Source of the DNA: Meloidogyne chitwoodi
Lineage: Eukaryota; Nematoda; Chromadorea; Rhabditida; Meloidogynidae
Reading direction: 5' to 3'
NCBI GenBank assembly: GCA_015183035.1
Contig: JACZZP010000015.1
Coordinates: 248,001-312,000 of the forward strand
DNA: 64,000 nt
A program made the translations under genes and the position numbers. This document shows positions 33,555-42,713 of the stretch, one piece after another; position 1 is the stretch's first letter; each line of letters opens with the position of its first letter. Below the pieces are notes generated by a model, which worked only from the letters and a program-made list of their open reading frames with translations, made no database searches and was not told the origin of the DNA.

Positions 33555-34037
33555 TCACCAAAACTGTGCATACGAGCTCTGACTATTTTCACAGCGTGCA
33601 CGTGCAAAAGATTCAAATTCTTGATCATCTTTTTCTTCCTCCTTACAACTAATATTTAAAGGTTTATCATAATCTTCATCGCTGCTAAGGACTTTAGCAA
33701 AGGAGTCAATCCAGCTTATACGTGAATTATTTTCCTCAATCAGTTCCAATAATTCAAGAGGAAAAAATCGATCTTCTGCACCTATCTTCTTATCACTAAA
33801 TTTTTCAATAATACAATGTGTATAAGGTTGATGAAGCTTAATATGATGACGAGAATAAAAATGTGCTGTTACACTAATATTAAACGGTTTTGGTAATCGA
33901 CCATAAGCATTAGTTTTATCAGCCCCAAATTCACTGATTCCCCCAAAAACAAAAGTTTTATTAAAACCATTTTTGTCTTTATAAATTGTACGTAAATGAC
34001 GTCCTTTAAGTTGTTCAATTATTCGTTCCCTATCCAA
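33555..34037 (-). CDS. PAZ-domain protein (Argonaute L1-PAZ-like, no PIWI)
   Basis: The sequence reads like the PAZ domain of eukaryotic Argonautes: an LKGRHLRTIY strand, FVFGGISEFGA, then the hallmark block FNISVTAHFYSRHHIKLHQP and YTHCIIEKF, and FFPLELLELIEE matching the usual LP(L/M)E(L/V)C motif with Cys replaced by Leu. An acidic tail (KEEEKDDQEFESFARARC) and the stop follow; PIWI, MID and N domains are absent. The frame stays open upstream to about 34130 with VLLIECARILNCHPSKLRD, like the Argonaute L1 linker, but has no ATG, so a non-ATG start or an unseen 5' exon is needed. PAZ domains bind small-RNA 3' ends. A captured host gene is inferred. Confidence 0.72.
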   Translation of the reverse strand: MDRERIIEQLKGRHLRTIYKDKNGFNKTFVFGGISEFGADKTNAYGRLPKPFNISVTAHFYSRHHIKLHQPYTHCIIEKFSDKKIGAEDRFFPLELLELIEENNSRISWIDSFAKVLSSDEDYDKPLNISCKEEEKDDQEFESFARARCENSQSSYAQFW

Positions 34038-34306
34038 AGGATGATTTAATCGATCTCGAAGTTTGGATGGATGACAATTTAAAATTCTAGCACATTCAAT
34101 CAGAAGAACAATTTTAAAAAAAAGTATAAATTACTTATGAAATGATTTAAGATAATTAATGGATTTACGATTTTAATGGGCGGGATTTGATAAAATTATT
34201 TTTATTTATAGCAGATCCTTCAATAGTTACGCCCACTTTATGATCTATCGAGTAAACCTAGTTTATTCTTAAAATCATTTGATCTTAATTTAATAAAAAT
34301 TCCATT

Positions 34307-34703
34307 ATGCCCCGAAAAAACTCTTCAGTTCAAGAGATGAAGGAAGTTAATTTATTTGAAAATGTTAGCATTGATCCAATCACTACACAGGAACATAAGG
34401 ATCAATGTGAAGAAAAGAAGGGATCAAATACCAAAAAAGAATATCTTTGGAAGCTAGTTAGATGCAAATACTTGTTAACTTTTCAAATTTGCTCGGGTAT
34501 ATATTGAAAAAATGTAAATATAAATTTTAAATTAAGAGTGTCAGAATCGATTATTCTATGCTGAGGACAAGTTTAAACGGACTTCTAACGGTGTTACAGT
34601 CAAGCTTGAACTTTGTAATAAATGTATAGAAACAAATTGTCGAGCATCTGATGTGTTGGCACCGCTTAAACAAACTGGGACAAAACGTAAATCAAATGAA
34701 TAA
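34307..34703 (+). CDS. Small Cys-rich (zinc-ribbon-like) Polinton protein
   Basis: Two exons in phase, 34307-34496 and 34537-34703, separated by a 40-bp intron; 118 residues. The start is MPRKNSSVQEM, with a polar Lys/Glu-rich first half. A Cys cluster spans the splice junction, with CSEC followed about 25 residues later by CNKC and CRA, which could bind zinc. The C-terminal tail is basic (TKRKSNE). It is divergent from the PAZ gene, so the two may share a promoter region (34038-34306). Function unknown. Confidence 0.55.
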
Positions 34704-34847
34704 ATCGAACATAAAGTATCTTATTAATATTGATTTAAAATAAATTATTTTAATTAATTTGAATAATTATCATAACTTTAAATTGATATATTAATAATCA
34801 ATAAATTTTAAAACATTTCTGTTTAATTGTATAGAAAAATAATTAAA

Positions 34848-35303
34848 TTAGGTTAACATTTTATTTACAAAATTTTTAACAAATAAATCAGTCAAATTTT
34901 GAAATTTTTCTAAGTAATTTAAATAAACATTAAAAGAATATCCAGCTGATAAAAAATATATAAAACAAATACAATGCTGTCCACAAGTGCTTGAAAATAT
35001 CGACTGGTAGGCTTTCTTGTTTGTTCTTGTCCTTGAAAAATGAAACAAAAAATTATTATATATATATGAATTAATTGGTAGTGCTAAGCTATCAAAATAA
35101 ATTACTTCCGATTCTTTTCCATAAAGATAAATTGATACCCAATGAGAGCCTTTTAATTCATGGTTATCCAAATTTACAATTATCGCCGCTGGGTATTTAA
35201 TTTGTGATGGTTTTGGCAAACGATCAGAAGGGAAGCAACCTATAAAAACTTTTGATGTCTTAGGATTTGAACTTAATATTTTTGAAATTTGATCGCTATC
35301 CAT
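34848..35303 (-). CDS. Adenain-like cysteine protease (maturation protease)
   Basis: 151 residues. Catalytic residues in Ulp1/adenain order: His54 in GSHWVSIYL, Asp71 in IYFDSLA, Gln100 and Cys107 in TCGQHC. The spacing resembles adenovirus endopeptidase, which processes capsid precursors; in Polintons this protease is a standard component. It ends the minus-strand late block, and its ATG directly abuts the stop of the upstream membrane-protein gene (35304). The frame is intact. Confidence 0.92.
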   Translation of the reverse strand: MDSDQISKILSSNPKTSKVFIGCFPSDRLPKPSQIKYPAAIIVNLDNHELKGSHWVSIYLYGKESEVIYFDSLALPINSYIYNNFLFHFSRTRTNKKAYQSIFSSTCGQHCICFIYFLSAGYSFNVYLNYLEKFQNLTDLFVKNFVNKMLT

Positions 35304-35657
35304 TTAAACTTGTTGTTGTAATTGATGGTTAGGAAATATAGCCTTGAGTTTAAACCATAAAATTGAACGAATTTGATAAATTATAAGACTTATTATCATC
35401 AAAATATATATTATAAGCATCACCCAACAATAAATATATTCAAAGTTATTTCTTGGTTCCGTGCAAAGGCTAAGTGATGGAAATTGAGGGATAATAACTT
35501 GAGTCTGTTTATCCGCATTTGTTAAGTATCTTTGACTTGATATATTTTGACGAATATACTCAGAATATTCGGGTAAATCATGATGTCTTATTTTAATATT
35601 GTGAGATATGACATTAAATAATAAAATATTTATTAAAATAAATAATATTAACAACAT
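35304..35657 (-). CDS. Small two-segment membrane protein of the late block
   Basis: 117 residues. An N-terminal hydrophobic stretch (MLLILFILINILLFNVIS) looks like a signal peptide or anchor, and a second, long membrane segment lies at about residues 77-96 (YCWVMLIIYILMIISLIIY), followed by a basic cytoplasmic-type tail. The middle is polar with a single Cys. It lies between the protease and major capsid genes. A virion membrane or entry-associated protein is conceivable but not shown. Confidence 0.6.
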   Translation of the reverse strand: MLLILFILINILLFNVISHNIKIRHHDLPEYSEYIRQNISSQRYLTNADKQTQVIIPQFPSLSLCTEPRNNFEYIYCWVMLIIYILMIISLIIYQIRSILWFKLKAIFPNHQLQQQV

Positions 35658-35724
35658 TTTAAATTGAAAATAATTTTAAATTTTTTAAATAAATGAAATA
35701 TAAAAATATGAAAATATTTATATA

Positions 35725-37050
35725 TTAAACTGTAAGATCACTAGAAATTGTTCTATTTTTATCAAGCATAATTAGAGAATCTGCTTCACCCATAACTATT
35801 AACATCACTCCTCCTTCTGGAACAGGATTATTAAATTTGATACTTACTGCTGTTGTCCCATTTCTTATAAGGTCAAATAGACCACCATGATCCTCACCAC
35901 TGTTTGTCATATTAAAGATATACACACAATGCGTATTTAAAAATTGTGGTAGAGTAATCCCATTACTTTCAGCTGAATTGTTAAAACCAACAGCTTCATT
36001 CATATCATTAAAAGCTCGTACATATCTACCTTTAGGATAATCAAAATCGTAAGGAGCCTGAGGATAATTTCGACCATTGGCTATAATACTAATGTCTCTA
36101 ACATTAAAAGGTTGAAAGTTGAATGGACTTCTTTTTAATGTTCCTACATAGTCGGTATTCGAAACTAATCCAAGTGTTATTCGACGAGGAATCTGATCCA
36201 TAAAGAGATTAGCATTAAATTCATATCGTCCTGGACTGATGAAGAGTGATTTCATCATCGATTTTCTAATTGCATAACGAGCTGGGTTTGATTCCAGTTT
36301 TCTAGCAATATCCAAAGCCAAGCCATCCATTAGATCAACCTTTTTTATGTAAAGTTTACAACTTTGTATTTCTAATAAATAACGTGTTGCTTGTTGACCA
36401 GCTACTTGATCAGGAGCAATTAGAACAAAATTACTATCATTAGGTGTTATTTCAATGTCCATCTCACAATGATTAATTAGATAGAGGGGTTGGTTAAAAA
36501 GATCTGCATCAATTTTAGTAATAAATTGAGCAGTTTTACTTGAATCAAATAATGCTCTTCTTGTTTCAAATCCAACTCCTTCTTCTAACTTTAACTCTGT
36601 ATCCAGATAATATCCAGCAGAATTCAAATGTGAATTTTTAGCTGTTATAGGATATGAAAATTCATGTGAAAGGTAAGTTTTATAAGCATAAAGGGAGTTT
36701 GAATTAAAAATTTCCCTTCCATTAATAGATATGCGCATATTATTGATAAATGTAAGTCCAGGCATCTGAATAATTGATACATTTTCTCCTGCATTTAGAT
36801 TGACTAGTTGACCATTCGCTCCTTCCTTTCGTATACGAAATTCAGTAAAAATATAACATTTTGAAATATCAATGAAATTTTGACTTGAATGTATTTTAAA
36901 ATGATATGGGGTGTCCGTGAGTGGATTGCTTGTTAATATTTCAAATACTTTGGCTGAAGAAATGCTTACATTTGTTGGAGGTATTTGGAAAAAATCAAGA
37001 GCATTTGTAATAGAATTTATACTATCGTTATCAATTTTATTGAATGTCAT
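35725..37050 (-). CDS. Major capsid protein (double jelly-roll type)
   Basis: 441 residues, intact. Features fit the nematode Polinton major capsid protein: an early KIHSSQNFIDISKCYIFTEF strand, a GLTFINNMRISINGREIFN block followed by YAYKTYLSHEFSYP, a central LLEIQSCKLYIKKVDL, then RYAIRKSMMKSLFISPG and FNFQPFNVRDISIIANGRNY, and a glycine-rich end (VPEGGVMLIVMGEADSLIML). By family knowledge it would form the icosahedral shell. The assignment rests on this pattern and position, not on a search. Confidence 0.85.
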   Translation of the reverse strand: MTFNKIDNDSINSITNALDFFQIPPTNVSISSAKVFEILTSNPLTDTPYHFKIHSSQNFIDISKCYIFTEFRIRKEGANGQLVNLNAGENVSIIQMPGLTFINNMRISINGREIFNSNSLYAYKTYLSHEFSYPITAKNSHLNSAGYYLDTELKLEEGVGFETRRALFDSSKTAQFITKIDADLFNQPLYLINHCEMDIEITPNDSNFVLIAPDQVAGQQATRYLLEIQSCKLYIKKVDLMDGLALDIARKLESNPARYAIRKSMMKSLFISPGRYEFNANLFMDQIPRRITLGLVSNTDYVGTLKRSPFNFQPFNVRDISIIANGRNYPQAPYDFDYPKGRYVRAFNDMNEAVGFNNSAESNGITLPQFLNTHCVYIFNMTNSGEDHGGLFDLIRNGTTAVSIKFNNPVPEGGVMLIVMGEADSLIMLDKNRTISSDLTV

Positions 37051-37074
37051 TTTTTATAAAAAATTTTTATAATT

Positions 37075-37572
37075 TTAATAAAGACCAAATGCGTCTGATC
37101 TAATTCGTTTTTTAATAGTAAATGGTTTTTTAATTTTTCCAATAATGGTATGATGTGAATTAATAGATGATTTTCGTCCTCTTTTTATACTTTTCTTTCC
37201 TGTCCCAAATTGTTTAGGTAAGCCACCCTTCTCAAGGATTGTATCAATTCCACGCTTGCCTTCACTCGTAAAAGCTTTTTTTAAACTCTCGCCTTGATCT
37301 ACTTTGTCAAGGACTCGCTGTCCTGTATTTAGGGCTTCCTGTGTTACTGATGTTCCGACACGTCGCATAATTGGAAGGAAAAAACGCCAAAGACCTTTGA
37401 ATACGTCTCCTACCCCAGCACCACTCTGTACGCCATAACCTCTCTGATAAGGCGATAATCCTCGAAAGTATGTATATTCACCTATTTGTGGCTGGCCGTT
37501 AAAATTTCCTCCTGTTTGTAAATAAAAATCGTCATAGACAACGTTTCTAGTATCAAATAAAGAATGCACCAT
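37075..37572 (-). CDS. Small minor virion protein, pVI/pX-like
   Basis: 165 residues. A Gly-rich first part (GYGVQSGAGVGDVFKGLW) leads into an amphipathic helix (RFFLPIMRRVGTSVTQEALN), then a very basic C terminus (KKSIKRGRKS, IKKRIRS). This organisation resembles the membrane-active, protease-processed minor proteins found beside capsid genes in Polintons and adintoviruses. The Gly-Ala-Gly region is a plausible maturation site (inference). It lies between the two capsid genes. Confidence 0.65.
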   Translation of the reverse strand: MVHSLFDTRNVVYDDFYLQTGGNFNGQPQIGEYTYFRGLSPYQRGYGVQSGAGVGDVFKGLWRFFLPIMRRVGTSVTQEALNTGQRVLDKVDQGESLKKAFTSEGKRGIDTILEKGGLPKQFGTGKKSIKRGRKSSINSHHTIIGKIKKPFTIKKRIRSDAFGLY

Positions 37573-37646
37573 TTTATAATAAATTTATCGGTTAAATTAA
37601 ATATTATCAATTAAAAATTAATATTAATGAAATATAATTATGAATA

Positions 37647-39260
37647 TTAAAAATTTATAACTTTTTTAAATATTAAAACAATTAGTACTGTTCCATAAGC
37701 AAATGGTACTAAACGACCATTATCTAATGTTCTTAATTCGATCTCAATTTCGTTGAGTTCACGTGGTAACACTTTAGAAAAAATTGGAGTATCATAAATC
37801 TTTTCATTATATTCACCAGGCATCGCACCAGAAACTGAGACAACTCTTAATAGAGAGCTCAAAGAATTTCCAATAATCACGTTCTCAGTAACACCTTTTG
37901 TATACACTGCAAAACTCGAGAACCCGCCACGTAAATCACATCCATATTTAGCAAATTCATTATTATTAACATCCAAAGGGTTTTCAAAGCCAAGTACATA
38001 CCCAAGCTGTGGAGAGAATGCAATTTTATTAATACTAGTGTGTGAGAAAGTGAGTATAAAACGTTCAAAATCTGTGTCGTATTTAAACTCAATCGAATTA
38101 ATTATATTTTTAAGAAAAATTCGATCCTCTTTATGAATTTTACGTTGTTTCTTCAAAAAAAATTTTGAAGTTTTATTTGGATCGCGAATACTATCAATAT
38201 CACTTTGTATATCTAAAATTTCATCATTTTCCTCATCTATGTATTCATTTTTTAATTTATCTTTTTTACTATATTTATTGATAAGACCTGGCATTAATGG
38301 AAAATAATTTTCCCTTTGTATTTGTGTCGGTATTTTTCCAAGGACACTTTTCAAGATATTTTCCATTTCTTCATTCCATTCTTCTAACACTAAATTTTGC
38401 AGATAATTATCCCCAAAAATAATTCTTTCTTTATCATTTTTTTTATTTAAGGCTGTGTTACTTTCTTGATTTTTATCAGACAACTTATGAACAATTGAAG
38501 AAGACCTATCATCTTTACTCAAAGTTGAATGGTTTACTCTTGGTGGAGATTTAGACTTTTCACCAGTTGTCTCATTATCATTTTTAGTTTTTATTAAATT
38601 AGATTTATTTTCCTGTTTATTATCTGAAGATTTATGAGCATTTGAAGACGATCCATCCTTATTTATTGCTGATTGACTGTTTGTTCTAGGTGGTGAATTG
38701 ACCTTTTTTATTATTTTAGATTTACTTCCTTGATTAATATCATGCGATTGATGAGATTTGTCATCTCGAAGTAAAGATAAATTTTCTGTTTTAGGAGGTG
38801 ATGAGACCTTTTCTACTGATGTTTTTTTCTTTTTAATTAATTCAGATTCAAGTAGAGGAGGTGATCCTGGTAACACATTTCTCTTTCTCTTTAACCCTGG
38901 TGGGGAAATTAGTGGATTTGATGTTTCAAAAAGTTTATCAATATTATCGCCTTTAAACTTTATTGCTGCATTAAGAAAATCTTTTAGTTTTTCTACAGTT
39001 TTATGTGAAGCCTTAAGTATACTCAATCGGAGAATTTTAGGCTCACTTAATTCATTGAAATAATGTATTTTAATCCATTGTTCATCTAATGTACCAATAG
39101 TAGAAGGCCACGAATAAGGGTAACTTATACTATGTAATCCACAAACCCAATTACCGTTAAAATGAAGTGGTTTGGGTAAATGGACGCGGAATTTATTTGG
39201 TCTATTTTCAGGGTAATCTGATGTATTACTAGGTAAAAATATAAAAAAACTATTTGACAT
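37647..39260 (-). CDS. Minor capsid (penton-like) protein with long low-complexity insert
   Basis: 537 residues. The N terminus (FFIFLPSNTSDYPENRPNKF, then HFNGNWVCGLHSISYPYSW) matches the opening of Polinton penton/minor capsid proteins. The C-terminal third (FSPQLGYVLGFENP, YTKGVTENVIIGNSLSSLLR, ELNEIEIELRTLDNGRLVPF) is also typical. Between about residues 125 and 280 lies a Ser/Lys/Asp-rich linker with repeated SPPRTN/SPPRVN and SDNKQE/SDKNQE phrases, probably disordered. It expands the protein well beyond a simple jelly roll. Intact frame. Confidence 0.8.
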   Translation of the reverse strand: MSNSFFIFLPSNTSDYPENRPNKFRVHLPKPLHFNGNWVCGLHSISYPYSWPSTIGTLDEQWIKIHYFNELSEPKILRLSILKASHKTVEKLKDFLNAAIKFKGDNIDKLFETSNPLISPPGLKRKRNVLPGSPPLLESELIKKKKTSVEKVSSPPKTENLSLLRDDKSHQSHDINQGSKSKIIKKVNSPPRTNSQSAINKDGSSSNAHKSSDNKQENKSNLIKTKNDNETTGEKSKSPPRVNHSTLSKDDRSSSIVHKLSDKNQESNTALNKKNDKERIIFGDNYLQNLVLEEWNEEMENILKSVLGKIPTQIQRENYFPLMPGLINKYSKKDKLKNEYIDEENDEILDIQSDIDSIRDPNKTSKFFLKKQRKIHKEDRIFLKNIINSIEFKYDTDFERFILTFSHTSINKIAFSPQLGYVLGFENPLDVNNNEFAKYGCDLRGGFSSFAVYTKGVTENVIIGNSLSSLLRVVSVSGAMPGEYNEKIYDTPIFSKVLPRELNEIEIELRTLDNGRLVPFAYGTVLIVLIFKKVINF

Positions 39261-39327
39261 ATTTATTAAAAATTTTTATAAATAAAAGGAATAAAATAAA
39301 TAAAATACAATTAAAAATTTGAGTCTT

Positions 39328-40410
39328 TTATACAAGTTGTGATTCGTGAATCCACTCTCTTTCTGGATAACCTATAAATTTTACTAAAACTTCATAAGTT
39401 CCGTCAGACCTCTTCCTCTTTTGAAATATTTTTTCAATGCGATATTCTGTTTCATTATCTTTTCTTACTCTGGCCAATTCTTCTTTGTAGAAGGATCCTT
39501 TGAAATTTTCACCTTTATCATCCTTAAGCTTATATGTTACAGGATATGGTGTCTTTTTAATTTTATTCACCTGTAATATTTCATCTCCCCAATTAGGTAA
39601 ATATCCTTTCTCAAATTGTCCCTTATCTCTGCTTAAACGAACATAATCTCCTTTGTTGAATTTAGATTTAAATTTCTTTTTAGAAAAAATTTTACCATAA
39701 ATTCTTTGCCAAACTTCTTGAGCGTTTTTAAAATTAACATCTATAGGTCTCATACCATGAACTCTAGATATAGAGTTATTTATTCCATTAATTATCTTTT
39801 CCAAAACATCTACCCAATTTAATGTCTTTTTCTGAGCGAAATATCTATAGAGACGTTGCTTTATATTTCTAATTGCACGCTCAGCAATTGAGGCTTTTAC
39901 GGTTAAATGGTTTGCTTCAAATTTTTGAATATCTTTTTTTTCAAATAAGTCTTTAAGTTGTTTATTTTTAAACTCAAGACCTTTATCTGAAAAAATTCGA
40001 TGTGGATTCATTGGCATTTTACTTAAAAGATCTTCAAATGCCTTCGTTATATCTTCACTCTTTTTACTTTTTACATGAATTGTGAAGAGACGTTTTGATA
40101 GAACATCAACTCCTACAAGAATATATCTATTACCATTATTGTGTCGCGAAAGTGATTGCATATCAGCTAAATCCACCTGAAGATCTGTCATAAATCCAGC
40201 TGCAATTGTTCTACTTCTTGGAAAGCGCACCCTTTTAGGGCGCATTAATGTATAAGTACGATGCCCCTCCAAATAATGTTCGATTACATGTCTTGGGATA
40301 TGTTTATTTATTTTCTTTGCCTCTCTCCATAAAGTATCAATACCTGAATATGCTGAAAATGACTCTGGATCGTTGTATAGTCTTTCAAGTAATTTCTTAT
40401 AATCTATCAT
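39328..40410 (-). CDS. Polinton integrase (RVE family) with chromodomain
   Basis: 360 residues. A short N-terminal region is followed by the catalytic core with Asp80 (QVDLADM), Asp142 (FSDKGLEF) and Glu177 (SIAERAIRN): D-61-D-34-E, as expected for retroviral-type integrases. The C terminus is a chromodomain (YRIEKIFQKRKRSDGTYEVL, VKFIGYPEREWIHESQ). The family inserts the element with 6-bp duplications, consistent with TCTTTG here. All catalytic residues are present. It starts just below the preceding core-like gene (stop at 40419). Confidence 0.95.
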   Translation of the reverse strand: MIDYKKLLERLYNDPESFSAYSGIDTLWREAKKINKHIPRHVIEHYLEGHRTYTLMRPKRVRFPRSRTIAAGFMTDLQVDLADMQSLSRHNNGNRYILVGVDVLSKRLFTIHVKSKKSEDITKAFEDLLSKMPMNPHRIFSDKGLEFKNKQLKDLFEKKDIQKFEANHLTVKASIAERAIRNIKQRLYRYFAQKKTLNWVDVLEKIINGINNSISRVHGMRPIDVNFKNAQEVWQRIYGKIFSKKKFKSKFNKGDYVRLSRDKGQFEKGYLPNWGDEILQVNKIKKTPYPVTYKLKDDKGENFKGSFYKEELARVRKDNETEYRIEKIFQKRKRSDGTYEVLVKFIGYPEREWIHESQLV

Positions 40411-40418
40411 TATATAAT

Positions 40419-41648
40419 TTACCAGAGACCTGGTTTAAAGCTGTTAATATCTGATAAAGTTGGTTTCTTCTTAGCCCATTTTTTTCGTTGAATTTCAAAT
40501 TTATTTGGTTTTCTTTGAGCCCATCTATCAATAAGTCTAAGTTTTCGTTTTTTCTTTGGTACCTCGCTATAGCTTTGATCAATTTCTTCAACAGGAATAT
40601 GTCTTTTTAATTTTTTAAGAGAATTGATAGATGAGCTGTTAATATCTGATAGAGTTGGCTTCTTCTTAGCCCATCTTTTTCGTTGAATTTCAAATTTATT
40701 TGGTTTTCTTTGAGCCCATCTATCAATAAGTCTAAGTTTTCGTTTTTTCTTTGGTACCTCGTTATAGATTTGATCAATTTCATCACCAGGAATATGTCTT
40801 TTTAATTTTTTACGAGAATTGTTAGATAAATGGTCCGGCTGAGAATAATCTGATTTATTGATAATTTCATTCTTTATAGATCTATTAGAGGAATAAATAG
40901 GTAAATATTTTTCTTTCCAGTTTCTAATGGTTTCTTTCCTTTTTAAATAATCTCGTTTCTTTTCTTTTTTTCTCCTAACTTTTTCTAAATATTCAATGTC
41001 TTCAATTTCTTCTTTAATTTTATTCTTTAATTCTTCAGTCTTAATTTTTCTATTTTCAGGTTTTTCTTTAATTTTATATTGTATATCTTGATTTATTTTA
41101 GCATTTTTTAATTTTCTTTTATCTTGACCCTCCTCATCATCTCTTTTTCTTTTTGAGCTACGTTTCAAAGCCAAAGAAGTCTGTGATCTCTTTTTTTTTA
41201 TTTGATCCGGAGGTGGAATCGGTGGCGATGGAGGTGGCTGCAATTTGATACTATCATGAGTTGAAAATGATGGAGGTGGTTTCGAATGATTCATGTCTTG
41301 ATTATCAAAAGAAAAATCATCACTCATCCAAAAGTTATCATCTTCATCTCCATCTTCACCACCTGATGTTATGTACGATGAAGGTCGTGAATTAGTTCTA
41401 GGTAGAAGAATGCCTTTGGATTTGTTTACAACTTCTACCTTAATTGGCTTATTTTCTTTTTCATTTCTTAGATGAAGATAACGTCTCAGCTCCTGATTAT
41501 AATTAACATTTTTGACATCATTACTTGCCTTTTTTCTTTTTGTATTATCTAATAAGTCTTTAATTGAATCAAGGTTTGGTTCATTTGTATTGGATGCCGT
41601 TAGTCCTCTGTATAATACTTCTGGTACAAGAATAAGTTTATTCGCCAT
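40419..41648 (-). CDS. Basic core-like protein with duplicated C-terminal module
   Basis: 409 residues. Starts ANKLILVPEVLYRGL, an opening also used by Polinton and adintovirus core-like proteins. An acidic GGEDGDEDD patch and a PPPSPPIPPPD stretch follow, then a long Lys/Glu/Arg-rich coiled region. The C-terminal 130 residues are two nearly identical 65-residue repeats (each KKLKRHIP..EIDQ.Y, RLIDRWAQRKPNKFEIQRK), a 195-bp tandem duplication at 40443-40835. DNA binding inside the particle is the likely role (inference). It overlaps the next upstream gene by 11 nt. Confidence 0.6.
   Translation of the reverse strand: MANKLILVPEVLYRGLTASNTNEPNLDSIKDLLDNTKRKKASNDVKNVNYNQELRRYLHLRNEKENKPIKVEVVNKSKGILLPRTNSRPSSYITSGGEDGDEDDNFWMSDDFSFDNQDMNHSKPPPSFSTHDSIKLQPPPSPPIPPPDQIKKKRSQTSLALKRSSKRKRDDEEGQDKRKLKNAKINQDIQYKIKEKPENRKIKTEELKNKIKEEIEDIEYLEKVRRKKEKKRDYLKRKETIRNWKEKYLPIYSSNRSIKNEIINKSDYSQPDHLSNNSRKKLKRHIPGDEIDQIYNEVPKKKRKLRLIDRWAQRKPNKFEIQRKRWAKKKPTLSDINSSSINSLKKLKRHIPVEEIDQSYSEVPKKKRKLRLIDRWAQRKPNKFEIQRKKWAKKKPTLSDINSFKPGLW
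40443..40835 (-). repeat. 195-bp in-frame tandem duplication in the core-like gene
   Basis: Two head-to-tail copies (from 40443 and 40638) sharing almost every base, e.g. GTTAATATCTGATAAAGTTG against GTTAATATCTGATAGAGTTG. A recent event, given the near identity. Confidence 0.85.
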
Positions 41649-42027
41649 TAGAAGATGATTCTTTTGAATTTAATAAACTACGTCCTGCTTCTATGATAAT
41701 AGGAGTTAAAAGAGCTGCAAATATTGAACCTAAACCACTGCCTTTTTGTTTTAAAAATTTACGAGCTCCGAGTTCACTTCTTGTTCTACCTAATTTACGA
41801 ACAAAGTTTGCGTGAGGGATTAAACGTTTTTTCTGGCGAGTAGTTAATTTAAAACGAGATTTAACAATATTAATACTAATTTCAGCAATTGCAAGTAATT
41901 GTTCTCTAGTAGCTTTTTTTAATAATTTTCTCTTTTTTCTTTCTGATTTTGATGAAGCCAAGGTTTTTAAAAATTTTAAATTTTCTTTTACAAGTTGACT
42001 AATTTGTGTTTGATTATTCTGTACCAT
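41638..42027 (-). CDS. Small conserved Polinton protein, pX-like
   Basis: 129 residues. Shows the widespread small Polinton/adintovirus protein pattern: a central ATREQLLAIAEISINIVKS helix followed by LTTRQKKRLIPH, then a basic stretch (RKFLKQKG) leading to a Gly-rich hydrophobic end (GSGLGSIFAALLTPIIIEAG). By comparison with adenovirus pX/pVI it is a likely minor virion protein. It overlaps the ATPase stop region by 14 nt and the next gene by 11 nt, so the block is very compact. Confidence 0.65.
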   Translation of the reverse strand: MVQNNQTQISQLVKENLKFLKTLASSKSERKKRKLLKKATREQLLAIAEISINIVKSRFKLTTRQKKRLIPHANFVRKLGRTRSELGARKFLKQKGSGLGSIFAALLTPIIIEAGRSLLNSKESSSNGE

Positions 42028-42679
42028 TTTTTGGAATGAATATTACTTTTTCGATGTCGTCTTTAAATATGTTTGTGCGCAATCTTAATATAGGATCTGA
42101 AGAAGCGTGCATATCTATTAATAAATATCCATAAGGCTCAATAGTTGCCTGACGATAAGCGTCTAAGAAGAAATCTAATTTACGGGGAAAAAGTTGTGTT
42201 CCAATATTTCTAACACTTAAAGCTGAGTTTGGTGAACGCATAAGCACGAGATATTGTGCATTTTGCCTTGATATCTTAATTTTTTTTTCAAATAAATTTT
42301 GTGTTACAAAGACAAGTGAAAAATTTTGATGATGTGATTTCTTAGTAAATAGTTCAGATAAATATTTTTCATCAATTGAAAATAAAAGGTCGTCCAAAAT
42401 TAATAAAAGCGGCTTAGGATAACTCTTGATTAAATCCTCTGTTGGAACACCTCCATATAAATTAATACCTGATCGTTGAAGTATTGGAACGATTGAACTC
42501 ATTTCACCAAAGCAATACAGTATACTAACAGGTTTTGGCTCTATTAAATCATAAGCTTCTGAAATTAGTTTTAACAGAAAAGTACTTTTCCCTGAAGAAC
42601 TTGGTCCTGAAATAATCATTCCAAAAGGTAATTTAAATTTTAAATTTTTATTCGAAATTGAATTATTATTGCTTAACAT
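42014..42679 (-). CDS. A32-like DNA-packaging ATPase
   Basis: 221 residues. Walker A is GPSSSGKST (residues 25-33) and Walker B is LLLILDDLL (91-99, Asp96/Asp97). A polar FVTQNLF segment matches the sensor region of FtsK/HerA-type A32 ATPases. In Polintons it is thought to drive genome packaging. Intact frame, single exon. Confidence 0.93.
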   Translation of the reverse strand: MLSNNNSISNKNLKFKLPFGMIISGPSSSGKSTFLLKLISEAYDLIEPKPVSILYCFGEMSSIVPILQRSGINLYGGVPTEDLIKSYPKPLLLILDDLLFSIDEKYLSELFTKKSHHQNFSLVFVTQNLFEKKIKISRQNAQYLVLMRSPNSALSVRNIGTQLFPRKLDFFLDAYRQATIEPYGYLLIDMHASSDPILRLRTNIFKDDIEKVIFIPKNGTE

Positions 42680-42713
42680 TTTAATTGGATAATTATATAA
42701 ATTAAATAATAAA

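Noticed and set aside
37877..39063. Additional frames overlapping the penton-like gene on both strands
   Set aside because: Shadows of the conserved minor capsid frame.
39328..40410. Integrase of an LTR retrotransposon
   Set aside because: No reverse transcriptase, gag or LTR nearby; the gene lies between Polinton virion genes inside Polinton TIRs with a 6-bp TSD.
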